A stretch of 6,981 nucleotides of DNA, from contig JASLXW010000141.1 in NCBI GenBank assembly GCA_030740135.1, positions 1,928 through 8,908 of the forward strand, read 5' to 3'. This document shows positions 1 to 6,981 of the stretch, one piece after another. This DNA comes from Nitrospinota bacterium (GTDB lineage: Bacteria > UBA8248 > JACPRG01). Both the position numbers and the translations under genes were made by a program. The notes below the pieces were generated by a model. It saw only the letters and a program-made list of their open reading frames with translations, was not told the origin of the DNA and did no database searches. Numbering within the stretch: position 1 is the stretch's first letter; the number at the start of each line of letters is the position of its first letter.

Positions 1-122
1 GGGAAAGCGATGCCTCTAAATGGGGGGGGAGCGAAGCCGAAGTCCTCACAACCCGTTCTCTTTGCTGTCGGAGGCGGCTCAGCCTGTGCAGATTCTTCGC
101 CGCTTCTCTTTAGAAATCCGCC
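1..122. other. Non-coding stretch downstream of purS; no gene recognised
   Basis: This 122-base stretch lies past the purS stop and runs to the window edge. I translated the minus strand by eye looking for purQ, which often follows purS, and found neither its start nor its typical N-terminal residues. It contains a run of eight G at about 24-31. It also has a weak possible stem (bases 74-78 with 99-103, loop about 20) that lacks a following T-run on the minus strand, so I do not call a terminator. The purS-side operon may end here, or the next gene may begin beyond the edge. Confidence 0.5.
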
Positions 123-374
123 CTAACCGTCTTCCGACCACTCGACCCGGAAATCCTCGATGACGGGGTTGGCCAGGACCTGCTCGGACATGGCGCGGAG
201 GCGGTCATCGAGGTCTTTCCCCGAAGGATGATCCAGCGCCACTTCGATGAACTTTCCCACGCGGACCTCCGTCACCTCGTCGAACCCCAGGGAGGCCAGA
301 ACGCCCCGGACCGCGAGGCCCTGGGGCTCCAGGACGCCTGGTTTGTACGTGACGTAGACCCGCGCCTTGGGCAT
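123..374 (-). CDS. purS: PurS, small subunit of phosphoribosylformylglycinamidine (FGAM) synthase
   Basis: PurS is the small subunit that, with PurQ (glutaminase) and PurL (synthase), converts FGAR to FGAM in cytoplasmic de novo purine synthesis; it bridges the other two subunits. The 83-residue product has the family's usual length. It shows the typical pattern of an early strand (ARVYVTYKPGVLEPQG), a helix, then a LGF...V..VRVGKFIEV segment and a final beta strand (VIEDFRVEW). The ATG at 374-372 shares its A with the TGA stop of purC, a classic translational-coupling overlap. A TTG one codon upstream (377-375) is an alternative, and GGAGG at 389-385 lies 10 nt from the ATG and 7 nt from the TTG. 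It is the last gene of the run; purQ and purL are not seen next to it. Identification is by family pattern and by its position after purC. Confidence 0.93.
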   Translation of the reverse strand: MPKARVYVTYKPGVLEPQGLAVRGVLASLGFDEVTEVRVGKFIEVALDHPSGKDLDDRLRAMSEQVLANPVIEDFRVEWSEDG

Positions 375-1126
375 CAATCCTCTCCCTCCGGCCCGGGCGG
401 AACCGGGCCCGAGGCGGCGACGCCCCGGACGCGGCTCAGGACCTCCCGGTAGGCCTCCTCGACGCCGCCGAGGTCTCTGCGAAATCGGTCCTTGTCCAGC
501 TTCTCGCGCGTCTTGGCGTCCCAGAGACGGCAGCCGTCCGGGGTGATCTCATCGGCCAGGAAAATCTCTCCGCCTGCGTCCCGCCCGAACTCGACCTTGA
601 AGTCCGCCAGCAGGATGTCCCGCGCGAAGAAGAACGCCCTCAAGAGATCATTGATTTGCGCGGTGGCTTGCCGGATCCGGCGCAGTGTCTCTTCGTCGCA
701 CAAGCCGAATACCAGGACATGGTCCTCGTTGAGAAACGGGTCGCCCAGGTCGTCCCGCTTGTAATACCACTCGATGATGGGCCGGGGGAGCTCTCCCCCC
801 TCTTCGAGCCCCATGCGCTTGGCCAGGCTGCCGGCGACGATGTTCCGCGCGACCATCTCGAGCGGGATGATCTCCAGACGCCGGACGAGCATTTCCCGGT
901 CGCTGAGCTTGTCGATGAAATGGGTCCGGACGCCGTGCGACTCCAGGTGTTGAAAGGCCAGCGTCGAGATGGTGTTGTTCATCACGCCCTTGTCGGCGAT
1001 GGTCCCCCGCTTCTCGGCGTTGAAGGCGGTGGCGTCGTCCTTGAAATACTGGATGACCTTGTCCGGGGCGTCCGTGGCGTACAGAATCTTCGCCTTGCCT
1101 TCATACAGCTTCTCCCGTCTTTCCAC
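374..1126 (-). CDS. purC: PurC, SAICAR synthetase (phosphoribosylaminoimidazole-succinocarboxamide synthase)
   Basis: PurC joins CAIR and L-aspartate with ATP to give SAICAR, the step just before PurB in purine synthesis. With the GTG start at 1126 the protein has 250 residues, close to the compact bacterial form. Visible motifs are the N-terminal nucleotide-binding YEGKAK (8-13), the first family signature within 80-101 (core LEIIPLEMVARNIVAGS), the second signature LADFKVEFG (173-181), and DEITPDGCRLWD (192-203), followed by a conserved-looking D/K-rich segment. The last dozen residues are a Pro/Gly/acidic tail beyond the fold. The frame stays open upstream to 1219, but that part overlaps the purB 3' end and looks nothing like PurC. 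The start was placed after an AGGAAGAG ribosome-binding site just downstream of the purB stop. TTG at 1129-1127 is equally possible. The stop overlaps the purS start by one base. Confidence 0.95.
   Translation of the reverse strand: MERREKLYEGKAKILYATDAPDKVIQYFKDDATAFNAEKRGTIADKGVMNNTISTLAFQHLESHGVRTHFIDKLSDREMLVRRLEIIPLEMVARNIVAGSLAKRMGLEEGGELPRPIIEWYYKRDDLGDPFLNEDHVLVFGLCDEETLRRIRQATAQINDLLRAFFFARDILLADFKVEFGRDAGGEIFLADEITPDGCRLWDAKTREKLDKDRFRRDLGGVEEAYREVLSRVRGVAASGPVPPGPEGED
384..389 (-). promoter_or_regulatory. Ribosome-binding site of purS, inside the 3' end of purC
   Basis: GGAGGG on the minus strand is embedded in the last codons of purC, 9-10 nt before the purS ATG and 6-7 nt before the alternative TTG. 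Its strength suggests purS is translated efficiently despite overlapping purC. Confidence 0.5.
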
Positions 1127-1132
1127 CAATGG

Positions 1133-1140
1133 CTCTTCCT
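1133..1140 (-). promoter_or_regulatory. Ribosome-binding site that sets the purC start
   Basis: AGGAAGAG on the minus strand lies directly after the purB TAG stop (1143-1141). From AGGAAG it is 5 nt to a TTG and 8 nt to a GTG, both in the purC frame. It supports starting purC here rather than at the upstream end of the open frame inside purB. Confidence 0.6.
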
Positions 1141-2445
<1,305 letters not shown>

Positions 2446-2461
2446 GGAAACTCCCGTTGAA

Positions 2462-3256
2462 TCAAACCGCGAGGGATCTCATCCGAAGCCGTAAAACCTT
2501 GGGTGCGTCTCTGCTTGCAACCTCGAACTTCGTGGCGTATCCGTTCAAGTGTTGAGCCGCCGTCCGACGGACCAGCTCGGGGTGATTATTGGTTTCGCTC
2601 AAATGCGCGAGAATGACCGCGCCCAACCCCCGATGAGCGACGCTCTCCAAGAGCCCGCCCGCCTCCTCGTTCGACAGATGACCGCCGGGACCCGCGATTC
2701 GCGCCTTCAGAAAGGGCGGATAGGGTCCACTCGCCAGCATGGCCGGGTCGTGGTTGAACTCCAACACCAGCCCGTGGACGCCGGAAAGCTCCGATACGAC
2801 CTCCTGCCGGATCTCCCCCATGTCCGTCGCGATTCCCACCCTGATTCCCCCGGCCTCCAGGATGAAACCCACCGGCTCTTCCGCGTCATGGGGCGTCGGA
2901 AACGCCCGGACGGCCCAGGCGCCGACCCGGAAAGGCCGAAGGACCTGAAACGTCTCGACCCTGGAATCCGGCGTCCAATCCCCGGGCTGCCGGGACAGCG
3001 CGCGAAGCGTTCCCTCGGTCATATAAGCGGGAAAAGGGTGTCGCTTCATCAAAACCGACATGCCTTTAATATGATCGCTGTGCTCGTGGCTCACCAGGAG
3101 CGCCCGGACATTTTCCATCGAGCCGCCGACGTCCGAAATTCGCCGCTCGATCTGGAGGCGGGAAATCCCCGCGTCGATCAGCAAGGCATCCCCCCGCGAC
3201 TCCAGATAGATGGCGTTTCCGCTGCTGCCGCTGGCCAATACCACGATTTGAATCAT
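2462..3256 (-). CDS. Metallo-beta-lactamase-fold hydrolase of the YycJ/WalJ type
   Basis: This 264-residue protein is a metal-dependent hydrolase of the metallo-beta-lactamase superfamily, closest in layout to YycJ/WalJ proteins. It begins with the typical [12 protein letters not shown] strand-loop (4-15) and carries HEHSDH (57-62, ligands His57, His59, Asp61, His62), [13 protein letters not shown] (119-131, His123), ATDMG (143-147, bridging Asp145), LEFNHD (165-170), GGHLSNEEA (191-199) and LAHLSETNN (216-224, His218). All expected di-metal ligands are present, so it should be active. There is no signal peptide or membrane segment; it is probably cytoplasmic. YycJ from Bacillus anthracis has been described as a DNA exonuclease, but the substrate of this protein cannot be read from sequence. 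AAAGGAG at 3267-3261 precedes the ATG by 4 nt. The gene lies 27 nt after the deoxyhypusine-synthase-like gene and 16 nt before purB; no purine role is implied by the fold. Confidence 0.88.
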   Translation of the reverse strand: MIQIVVLASGSSGNAIYLESRGDALLIDAGISRLQIERRISDVGGSMENVRALLVSHEHSDHIKGMSVLMKRHPFPAYMTEGTLRALSRQPGDWTPDSRVETFQVLRPFRVGAWAVRAFPTPHDAEEPVGFILEAGGIRVGIATDMGEIRQEVVSELSGVHGLVLEFNHDPAMLASGPYPPFLKARIAGPGGHLSNEEAGGLLESVAHRGLGAVILAHLSETNNHPELVRRTAAQHLNGYATKFEVASRDAPKVLRLRMRSLAV

Positions 3257-3260
3257 CCGT

Positions 3261-3267
3261 CTCCTTT
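3261..3267 (-). promoter_or_regulatory. Ribosome-binding site of the metallohydrolase gene
   Basis: AAAGGAG on the minus strand lies 4 nt before the ATG at 3256, within the 27-nt gap after the preceding gene. It is the clearest Shine-Dalgarno sequence in the window and confirms that start. Confidence 0.6.
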
Positions 3268-3283
3268 GTTTCCGCCGGCCGCC

Positions 3284-4249
3284 TCAGGAAAGACGGTCCC
3301 GCACCATGGTGTAGAGAAGCGGAAAGAGGATCTCGTGGTGCCCGGTGATTTGAAAGCCCCGTCCACCCGGAATCGGGGGACGCTGAACAACGTTCTCCCT
3401 CGGCCGGTAGTGCTGGAGCATGTCCAGGTTGGCCGTGACGATTCCGTGCGGCTTGCCCTCCAGGTTCCGGGCGATGTTGACGGCCTTCAGGAAAACCTCG
3501 GGCATGATCACGGCCGAGCCCAGATTGAGGTACACCCCGCCGCCGTCCAGCCCTTGGACCGCTTCGGAGAAAACCTGGAAGTCCCGGAAGGCGGCGCGGC
3601 CGAGGGCGGCTCCGTCATGGCCGGGGTGCATGTGAACGATGTCCGCCCCGACGGCCACGTGGAGGGTCGCGGGAATCCCGCGCGCGTACGCGTCCGCCAG
3701 GAGACTCAGGGATCGGTGGGGAAACGCCCCCTCCGCGATGTGCCGCCCCACCGCCTGACCCAATCCGCACCCTTCCCGGCCGGCCAGCGCGACGGCGTCC
3801 CAGTAGGCCCGGCCGGTCTCCTCGGCCATGCCGAAAGCGCCCTCGGGCAGCCCTTCGGCGACCTCCTCGGAGGTGTGTCCCTGCATGGCCATTTCGATGT
3901 CGTGAACGGCCAACGCCCCGCCGGCGGCGAGGACGTTCAGGAACCCGCGGCCCATCAGGTCGATGATCAGGCGGCTCAGCCCGACCTTGACGGGATGGGC
4001 GCCCATCCCGAGGATCACCGAACGCCCCCCGGAAACCGCGGCGGCCCAAGCGTCGGCCAGCTCCTTGATGTCGCTTCCCTTCAAGATCGACGGGATCAGG
4101 TCCTCGAGGGACCGCCCGGGGGGGGAGTACGCTTCCGGATCGGCCAGAAGGTCCTTTTGCACCTTGCTCCGCCGGGTCGTCAGGGGCGCCGTCTTCGCCC
4201 CGGAGAAATCCATCGCCTTGTGCGGCCGCTTGCCGGAGGGTTCGGACAT
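3284..4249 (-). CDS. Uncharacterised protein resembling deoxyhypusine synthase (NAD-binding-like fold)
   Basis: I do not recognise a named function. The product (321 residues from the ATG at 4249; 325 from a TTG at 4261) shows a deoxyhypusine-synthase-like order of segments. First comes a strand-loop-helix with VILGMGAHPVKVGLSRLIID (78-97), followed by VLAAGGALAVHDIEMA (106-121), comparable to the DHS segment ending in TTAGGVEEDLIK. Later come ADIVHMHPGHDG (202-213), GGVYLNLGSAVIMPEVFLKA (237-256), which resembles the DHS GG..VKHHI..AN segment, and a C-terminal block with YRPRENVVQRP (281-291) and ITGHHEILFPLL (301-312). The DHS catalytic-lysine motif (WGK) is not evident, so deoxyhypusine synthesis is unlikely; bacteria also lack the usual eIF5A target. 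No signal peptide or membrane segment is seen. GGGGGAGG at 4271-4264 is 2 nt from the TTG and 14 nt from the ATG, leaving the start uncertain. It closely follows hldE, suggesting co-transcription with the heptose genes. Confidence 0.7.
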   Translation of the reverse strand: MSEPSGKRPHKAMDFSGAKTAPLTTRRSKVQKDLLADPEAYSPPGRSLEDLIPSILKGSDIKELADAWAAAVSGGRSVILGMGAHPVKVGLSRLIIDLMGRGFLNVLAAGGALAVHDIEMAMQGHTSEEVAEGLPEGAFGMAEETGRAYWDAVALAGREGCGLGQAVGRHIAEGAFPHRSLSLLADAYARGIPATLHVAVGADIVHMHPGHDGAALGRAAFRDFQVFSEAVQGLDGGGVYLNLGSAVIMPEVFLKAVNIARNLEGKPHGIVTANLDMLQHYRPRENVVQRPPIPGGRGFQITGHHEILFPLLYTMVRDRLS

Positions 4250-4257
4250 CGGACGGA

Positions 4258-5820
4258 TCAACGCCTCCCCCGCCGGATGGCCTCGACCCGCGAGGACGTG
4301 GAGAAACCGGGCAGCAACGGGATCAGCTCGACGCGGCCCCCGGTTCCCTCAACCAGGTCCCGCCCGACCACCTCGTCCAGCCGGTAATCGCCCCCCTTGA
4401 CCAGGACGTCGGGCCGTAGCGCCCGGATGAGGCGAAGCGGCGTCGGCTCGGTGAAGATGGACACGTAATCCACAAACCGGAGGGAGGCGAGCATCTCGGC
4501 CCGCTCGTTCTGGTCGATGAGGGGCCGGCCCGTCCCCTTGAGCCTCCGGACGGAGGCATCGTCGTTCAGCCCCACGACGAGCAGGTCTCCCCGCGCCCGG
4601 GCGCGCTGCAACAGATGAAGGTGGCCGGTGTGCATCATGTCGAAGCATCCGTTGGTGAACACCACCCGCTCGCCCCGGGCCCGGGCCTCGGCCAACCGCC
4701 TCTTGAGCGCGTCGCGCGAGAGGATCTTCAAGCCCGAGGCGGACAGCCCCCCGCCCATGACGCGGGCCAGGGCTTCGGGCTCCACGACCGCGGTCCCGAC
4801 CATCCCGACGACGATCCCCGCCGCGGCGTTCGCCAGGCGCGCAGCTTCCGCCAGGGAAGCCCCGCCGAACGCGGCCATCCCCATCACGGCGGCCACAGTG
4901 TCGCCGGCCCCCGTGACATCGTAGACCTCATGGGTCTGCGACACGGGGACATGCGTCTTTCGGGGCCTCGCGCCCCCGGCCTCGAACAGGTCCATTCCCT
5001 CCGCGCCCCGCGTGACGAGAAGCGCCCGGACGCCCGTTCTCCCCATCAGCCAACGAGCGCGCCTGTCCAGGTCGGGGCCGTCGCCCACGCGCTCAGCCGT
5101 CTCGCGGGTCGCCTCGATCAATTCCCGGGCATTCGGCGTCAGGATGTCCGCCTTCCGGTGCCTCGTGAAGTCCCGCCCTTTCGGGTCCACAAGGACAAAG
5201 GGACGGCCCTTGTCGGACCGTTTCTTCTTCGCCGCGGCCGAAACGCCGAAGACCGCCGCCAGCACGCCCTTGCCCAGCACCCCCTTGGCATAATCGGAGC
5301 AGATGATCCCCGACGCGCCGCGGCCGAGGCGCCGGACACTCGCCGCCACGCGCCGCTCGTCGTCCGCCCCGAGGGGAAGGACCCGCTCCCGGTCGATACG
5401 GAGGATGTGCTGTCCGCGCGCGATGACCCTCATCTTCTGGCTGGTGGGCCGGTCGGCGACGGCCAAGACGCCCGACGTGTCCACGCCCTTCTTTCCCAGG
5501 CGTCCGACCAGCCTCCTTCCCGGCGCGTCCTTGCCGACGACGCCGATCAAGCGGGCGCGGCAACCCAAAGAGGCCAGATTCAAGGCGACGTTGGCGGCCC
5601 CGCCCGGCGCCTCCGCCTCCCGCTCCCACCGGAGCACCTGGACCGGGGCCTCCGGAGACACCCGGTCCACCTCCCCCCAGACGAAGTGGTCGTACAGGAT
5701 GTCCCCGACGACGACGACCGGCCCCAACCGGCCGGGGTCAAGCGTCGCGGGGGCCCCCTCGGCCCGGCGGACGGACGGACGCGCGGACGCGCGGGATCGG
5801 CTCGCGCCCCGGCTAGCCAC
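4258..5820 (-). CDS. hldE: HldE, bifunctional heptose 7-phosphate kinase / heptose 1-phosphate adenylyltransferase
   Basis: HldE (formerly RfaE) phosphorylates D-glycero-D-manno-heptose 7-phosphate at C1 and, after the GmhB phosphatase step, adenylylates heptose 1-phosphate to ADP-heptose for LPS inner core. From GTG 5820 the protein has 520 residues. Residues 1-33 are an Arg/Ser/Ala-rich leader. The PfkB/ribokinase-type kinase spans about 34-350, with GDILYDHF (39-46), PGGAAN (72-77), DPKGRD (212-217) and the anion-hole motif DVTGAGDT (301-308, Asp307 as base). The nucleotidyltransferase spans about 370-516, with FTNGCFDMMHTGH (388-400, HxGH), VKGGDY (474-479) and STSSRVEAI near the end. Both domains look intact. 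A basic stretch AAAKKKRSDKG (195-205) lies before the DPKG strand. The GTG overlaps the gmhA stop by 8 nt and has AGAGG at 5830-5826, 5 nt upstream. The frame stays open to 5943, but that lies inside gmhA and is not PfkB-like. Confidence 0.95.
   Translation of the reverse strand: MASRGASRSRASARPSVRRAEGAPATLDPGRLGPVVVVGDILYDHFVWGEVDRVSPEAPVQVLRWEREAEAPGGAANVALNLASLGCRARLIGVVGKDAPGRRLVGRLGKKGVDTSGVLAVADRPTSQKMRVIARGQHILRIDRERVLPLGADDERRVAASVRRLGRGASGIICSDYAKGVLGKGVLAAVFGVSAAAKKKRSDKGRPFVLVDPKGRDFTRHRKADILTPNARELIEATRETAERVGDGPDLDRRARWLMGRTGVRALLVTRGAEGMDLFEAGGARPRKTHVPVSQTHEVYDVTGAGDTVAAVMGMAAFGGASLAEAARLANAAAGIVVGMVGTAVVEPEALARVMGGGLSASGLKILSRDALKRRLAEARARGERVVFTNGCFDMMHTGHLHLLQRARARGDLLVVGLNDDASVRRLKGTGRPLIDQNERAEMLASLRFVDYVSIFTEPTPLRLIRALRPDVLVKGGDYRLDEVVGRDLVEGTGGRVELIPLLPGFSTSSRVEAIRRGRR
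5768..5793. repeat. Short tandem GC-rich repeats in the hldE 5' end
   Basis: On the plus strand three CGGA units (5768-5779) run into two perfect GACGCGCG units (5778-5785 and 5786-5793). They lie within the part of hldE that encodes the low-complexity Arg/Ser/Ala leader. Such repeats are prone to slippage, and a change of unit number could alter this non-conserved leader or its frame. No other copies were noticed in the window. Confidence 0.6.
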
Positions 5821-6481
5821 GCGCCCCTCTCTTTTTCCCCGCCGAAGCCCCGACCGGGGGCGTTTTGCGGCGTGTCCGCCCGCCCCGGGGCGCCTTGAGG
5901 CGGCGGTCGACCTCTTCGCAAAGAACGTGGAGCAGGAATCCATGCGCTTCTTGAACCAAGGGGATCTCGGCGCTGGGCACGATCAAGGCCGTATCGGCCA
6001 CACGCTTCGCCCTCCCCCCGGTCCCGCCCAGCAGGGCCGCCGCATGCGCCCGGCGCTTCCCGGCCGCGCGGAGGCCGCGGATCACGTTTTCGGAGGCGCC
6101 GGCCGTGCTGATGCCGATGGCCACGTCCCCCGGCCGGGCCAAGGCTTCGACCTGGCGCTCGAAGATGCGGTCAAAGCCGTAGTCGTTGCCAACGGCCGTC
6201 AGGATGGAGGAGTCGGTCGTCAAAGCGATGGCGGGCAAGGGGTTCCGCTCGGTGAGGAAGCGGCCCATCCATTCGCCGGCGGCGTGCTGGGCGGCGGCGG
6301 CGCTGCCCCCGTTTCCAAAGAGCAGGACCTTTCGGTCTCGGGCCATGGCTCGGGCGACGGAATCGGCCAATCGGTTCAACCGGTCTCCCAGCTCTCCACT
6401 CCGGAGGTTTTCAAAGAGGTCGATCCGGCGGGCGAGGGCATGAACCCAGAAGTCCGGTCCGGGAGGATTCTTTTCAGTCAT
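5813..6481 (-). CDS. gmhA: GmhA, sedoheptulose 7-phosphate isomerase
   Basis: GmhA converts sedoheptulose 7-phosphate to D-glycero-D-manno-heptose 7-phosphate, the first dedicated step of ADP-heptose synthesis. It is a cytoplasmic SIS-domain tetramer with a zinc-dependent active site. The product has 222 residues, against about 190 in Escherichia coli; the excess is a basic C-terminal tail (about 197-222, rich in Arg, Lys and Gly). Motifs are LLFGNGGSAAAAQH (53-66), VGNDYGFDRIF (97-107), GISTAGASENV (123-133) and VQEAHGFLLH (176-185). The residues aligned with the zinc/catalytic set are all present: His66, Glu70, Gln177 and His185. The sugar-phosphate loop reads TAGAS where E. coli has TSGNS. 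The ATG at 6481 has only a weak GGA-type ribosome-binding site. The gene overlaps hldE by 8 nt, which fits its role. DiaA-type SIS proteins are related, but the metal residues and the hldE neighbour favour GmhA. Confidence 0.93.
   Translation of the reverse strand: MTEKNPPGPDFWVHALARRIDLFENLRSGELGDRLNRLADSVARAMARDRKVLLFGNGGSAAAAQHAAGEWMGRFLTERNPLPAIALTTDSSILTAVGNDYGFDRIFERQVEALARPGDVAIGISTAGASENVIRGLRAAGKRRAHAAALLGGTGGRAKRVADTALIVPSAEIPLVQEAHGFLLHVLCEEVDRRLKAPRGGRTRRKTPPVGASAGKKRGARG
5826..5830 (-). promoter_or_regulatory. Ribosome-binding site that sets the hldE start
   Basis: AGAGG on the minus strand, inside the last codons of gmhA, lies 5 nt before the GTG at 5820. It supports the GTG over the far-upstream ATG at 5943 and indicates translational coupling of gmhA and hldE. 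Confidence 0.45.
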
Positions 6482-6547
6482 GAATCAAATTCCAAACCCA
6501 AGGCCTTTCGCGTTCGGCGGCATGCGGACACGCCCCGGTTTCATCTC
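6482..6547. other. 66-base gap between radC and gmhA
   Basis: This is the widest gap between genes in the window. It holds no T-tailed hairpin and no promoter that I can support by eye. A 19-codon minus-strand frame (6544 to 6485) starts 3 nt after the radC stop and ends just before gmhA. It is too short and has too weak a ribosome-binding site to call a gene. If the LPS-purine operon has its own promoter, this gap or the radC 3' end would be the place. Confidence 0.4.
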
Positions 6548-6981
6548 TCACAAGGCCCCATGGTCCGCGAAGCTGTAATAATCGCCTTCTCCGACGATGA
6601 TGTGGTCCAGAACGCGGATGCCGAGGAGGTCGCCCGTCTCTTTCAGCCGCCGGGTCAGCCGGCGGTCCGCCTCGCTGGGACCGGGGTCTCCGCTCGGGTG
6701 GTTGTGGGCAAAAACCACGGCGGCGGTGGATTCTTTCACCGCGGGCGCGAACGCCTCCCGGGGATGGACGACGCTCTCGTTCAGGGACCCCAGCGAAATC
6801 GTCTCGACCTTCAACAGATGATTTTTCGTGCTCAACAGCGCCACCTGGAAGAGCTCCTTTTGCCGCGCGCGCAGACGGGGGGCGAAGTAGGCCGCCGCCG
6901 CCTCGGAGGAGTCGAGCGCGCGGTCCTTCTCGCGTCCGGCGAGGAAGCGCCGCCCCAGCTCCAGCGCGGCCTTGATCTGGG
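6548..6981 (-). CDS. radC: RadC family JAB/MPN-domain protein (N-terminus outside the window)
   Basis: The frame is open from the window edge to TGA at 6548, giving 143 visible residues of a protein usually about 220-230 long; roughly the first 80, which hold the helix-hairpin-helix part, are missing. The visible part starts with the KAALELGRR helix that links the two domains, then FAPRLRARQKELFQVALLSTKNH, HPREAFAPAV, the JAMM metal motif AHNHPSGDPGPSEAD (91-105 of the visible part), and LDHIIVGEGDYYSFADHG. The metal motif is intact. A GTG at 6844 is internal, since RadC similarity continues upstream of it. RadC was once linked to DNA repair on the basis of an E. coli mutant later traced to recG; its true role is unsettled. 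It is 66 nt upstream of gmhA on the same strand and has no obvious link to LPS or purines. Confidence 0.93.
   Translation of the reverse strand, partial: QIKAALELGRRFLAGREKDRALDSSEAAAAYFAPRLRARQKELFQVALLSTKNHLLKVETISLGSLNESVVHPREAFAPAVKESTAAVVFAHNHPSGDPGPSEADRRLTRRLKETGDLLGIRVLDHIIVGEGDYYSFADHGAL

Noticed and set aside
74..103. Possible terminator hairpin downstream of purS
   Set aside because: The stem is only 5 bp with a loop of about 20, and no T-run follows on the minus strand.
2549..4387. A 612-codon open frame on the plus strand
   Set aside because: It lies opposite the metallohydrolase and DHS-like genes and part of hldE. Its translation shows no family motif and is rich in Arg, Pro, Gly and Asp. 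Long antisense frames are expected in GC-rich coding DNA.
4615..5898. A 427-codon open frame on the plus strand
   Set aside because: It is antisense to hldE, with low-complexity His/Pro/Arg-rich translation and no recognisable domain.
5821..5943. N-terminal extension of hldE from the ATG at 5943
   Set aside because: It lies wholly inside gmhA, is low-complexity, and a GTG with a ribosome-binding site is placed at the gmhA stop.
6485..6544. A 19-codon minus-strand frame between radC and gmhA, as a possible leader peptide
   Set aside because: Only a weak GAG precedes its ATG, it has no run of regulatory codons and no attenuator-like hairpins, and a frame this short is expected by chance.
6548..6844. 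A short RadC starting at the GTG at 6844
   Set aside because: RadC-like sequence (KAALELGRR, FAPRLRARQKELFQ) continues in frame upstream to the window edge, so the GTG is an internal valine codon.

Overview
The window is a GC-rich (roughly two-thirds G+C by eye) bacterial chromosome segment with eight genes, all on the minus strand and tightly packed. Read in the direction of transcription (high to low coordinates) they are: radC (5' end cut by the window edge), gmhA, hldE, an uncharacterised gene resembling deoxyhypusine synthase, a YycJ/WalJ-type metallo-beta-lactamase-fold gene, purB, purC and purS. Gaps between neighbours are short (66, -8, about 8, 27, 16, 14 and -1 nt). No convincing terminator or promoter was seen between them, so most or all may be co-transcribed. 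Start codons include GTG and possibly TTG.

The upstream half carries sugar-nucleotide genes. GmhA isomerises sedoheptulose 7-phosphate. The bifunctional HldE then performs the kinase and the adenylyltransferase steps towards ADP-heptose, the inner-core LPS precursor. This points to a Gram-negative, LPS-bearing bacterium. GmhB (phosphatase) and HldD (epimerase) are not in the window. The downstream half carries three purine-biosynthesis genes: purB, purC and purS. A separate small PurS subunit means the organism probably uses the split PurS/PurQ/PurL form of FGAM synthase rather than the single long PurL of gammaproteobacteria. The combination suits a GC-rich deltaproteobacterium-like, Nitrospirota-like or similar deep-branching Gram-negative lineage. 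I cannot place it more precisely from sequence alone.

Between the two pathways lie two genes of less certain role: the deoxyhypusine-synthase-like protein, which lacks a recognisable catalytic-lysine motif, and the YycJ-like metallohydrolase, which keeps its metal-ligand motifs. The first is the most interesting item here. The last 122 bases downstream of purS hold no recognisable gene; in particular purQ does not follow purS directly. No RNA gene, CRISPR array, insertion sequence, phage gene or defence system was recognised, and no stretch over 300 bases lacks a gene.
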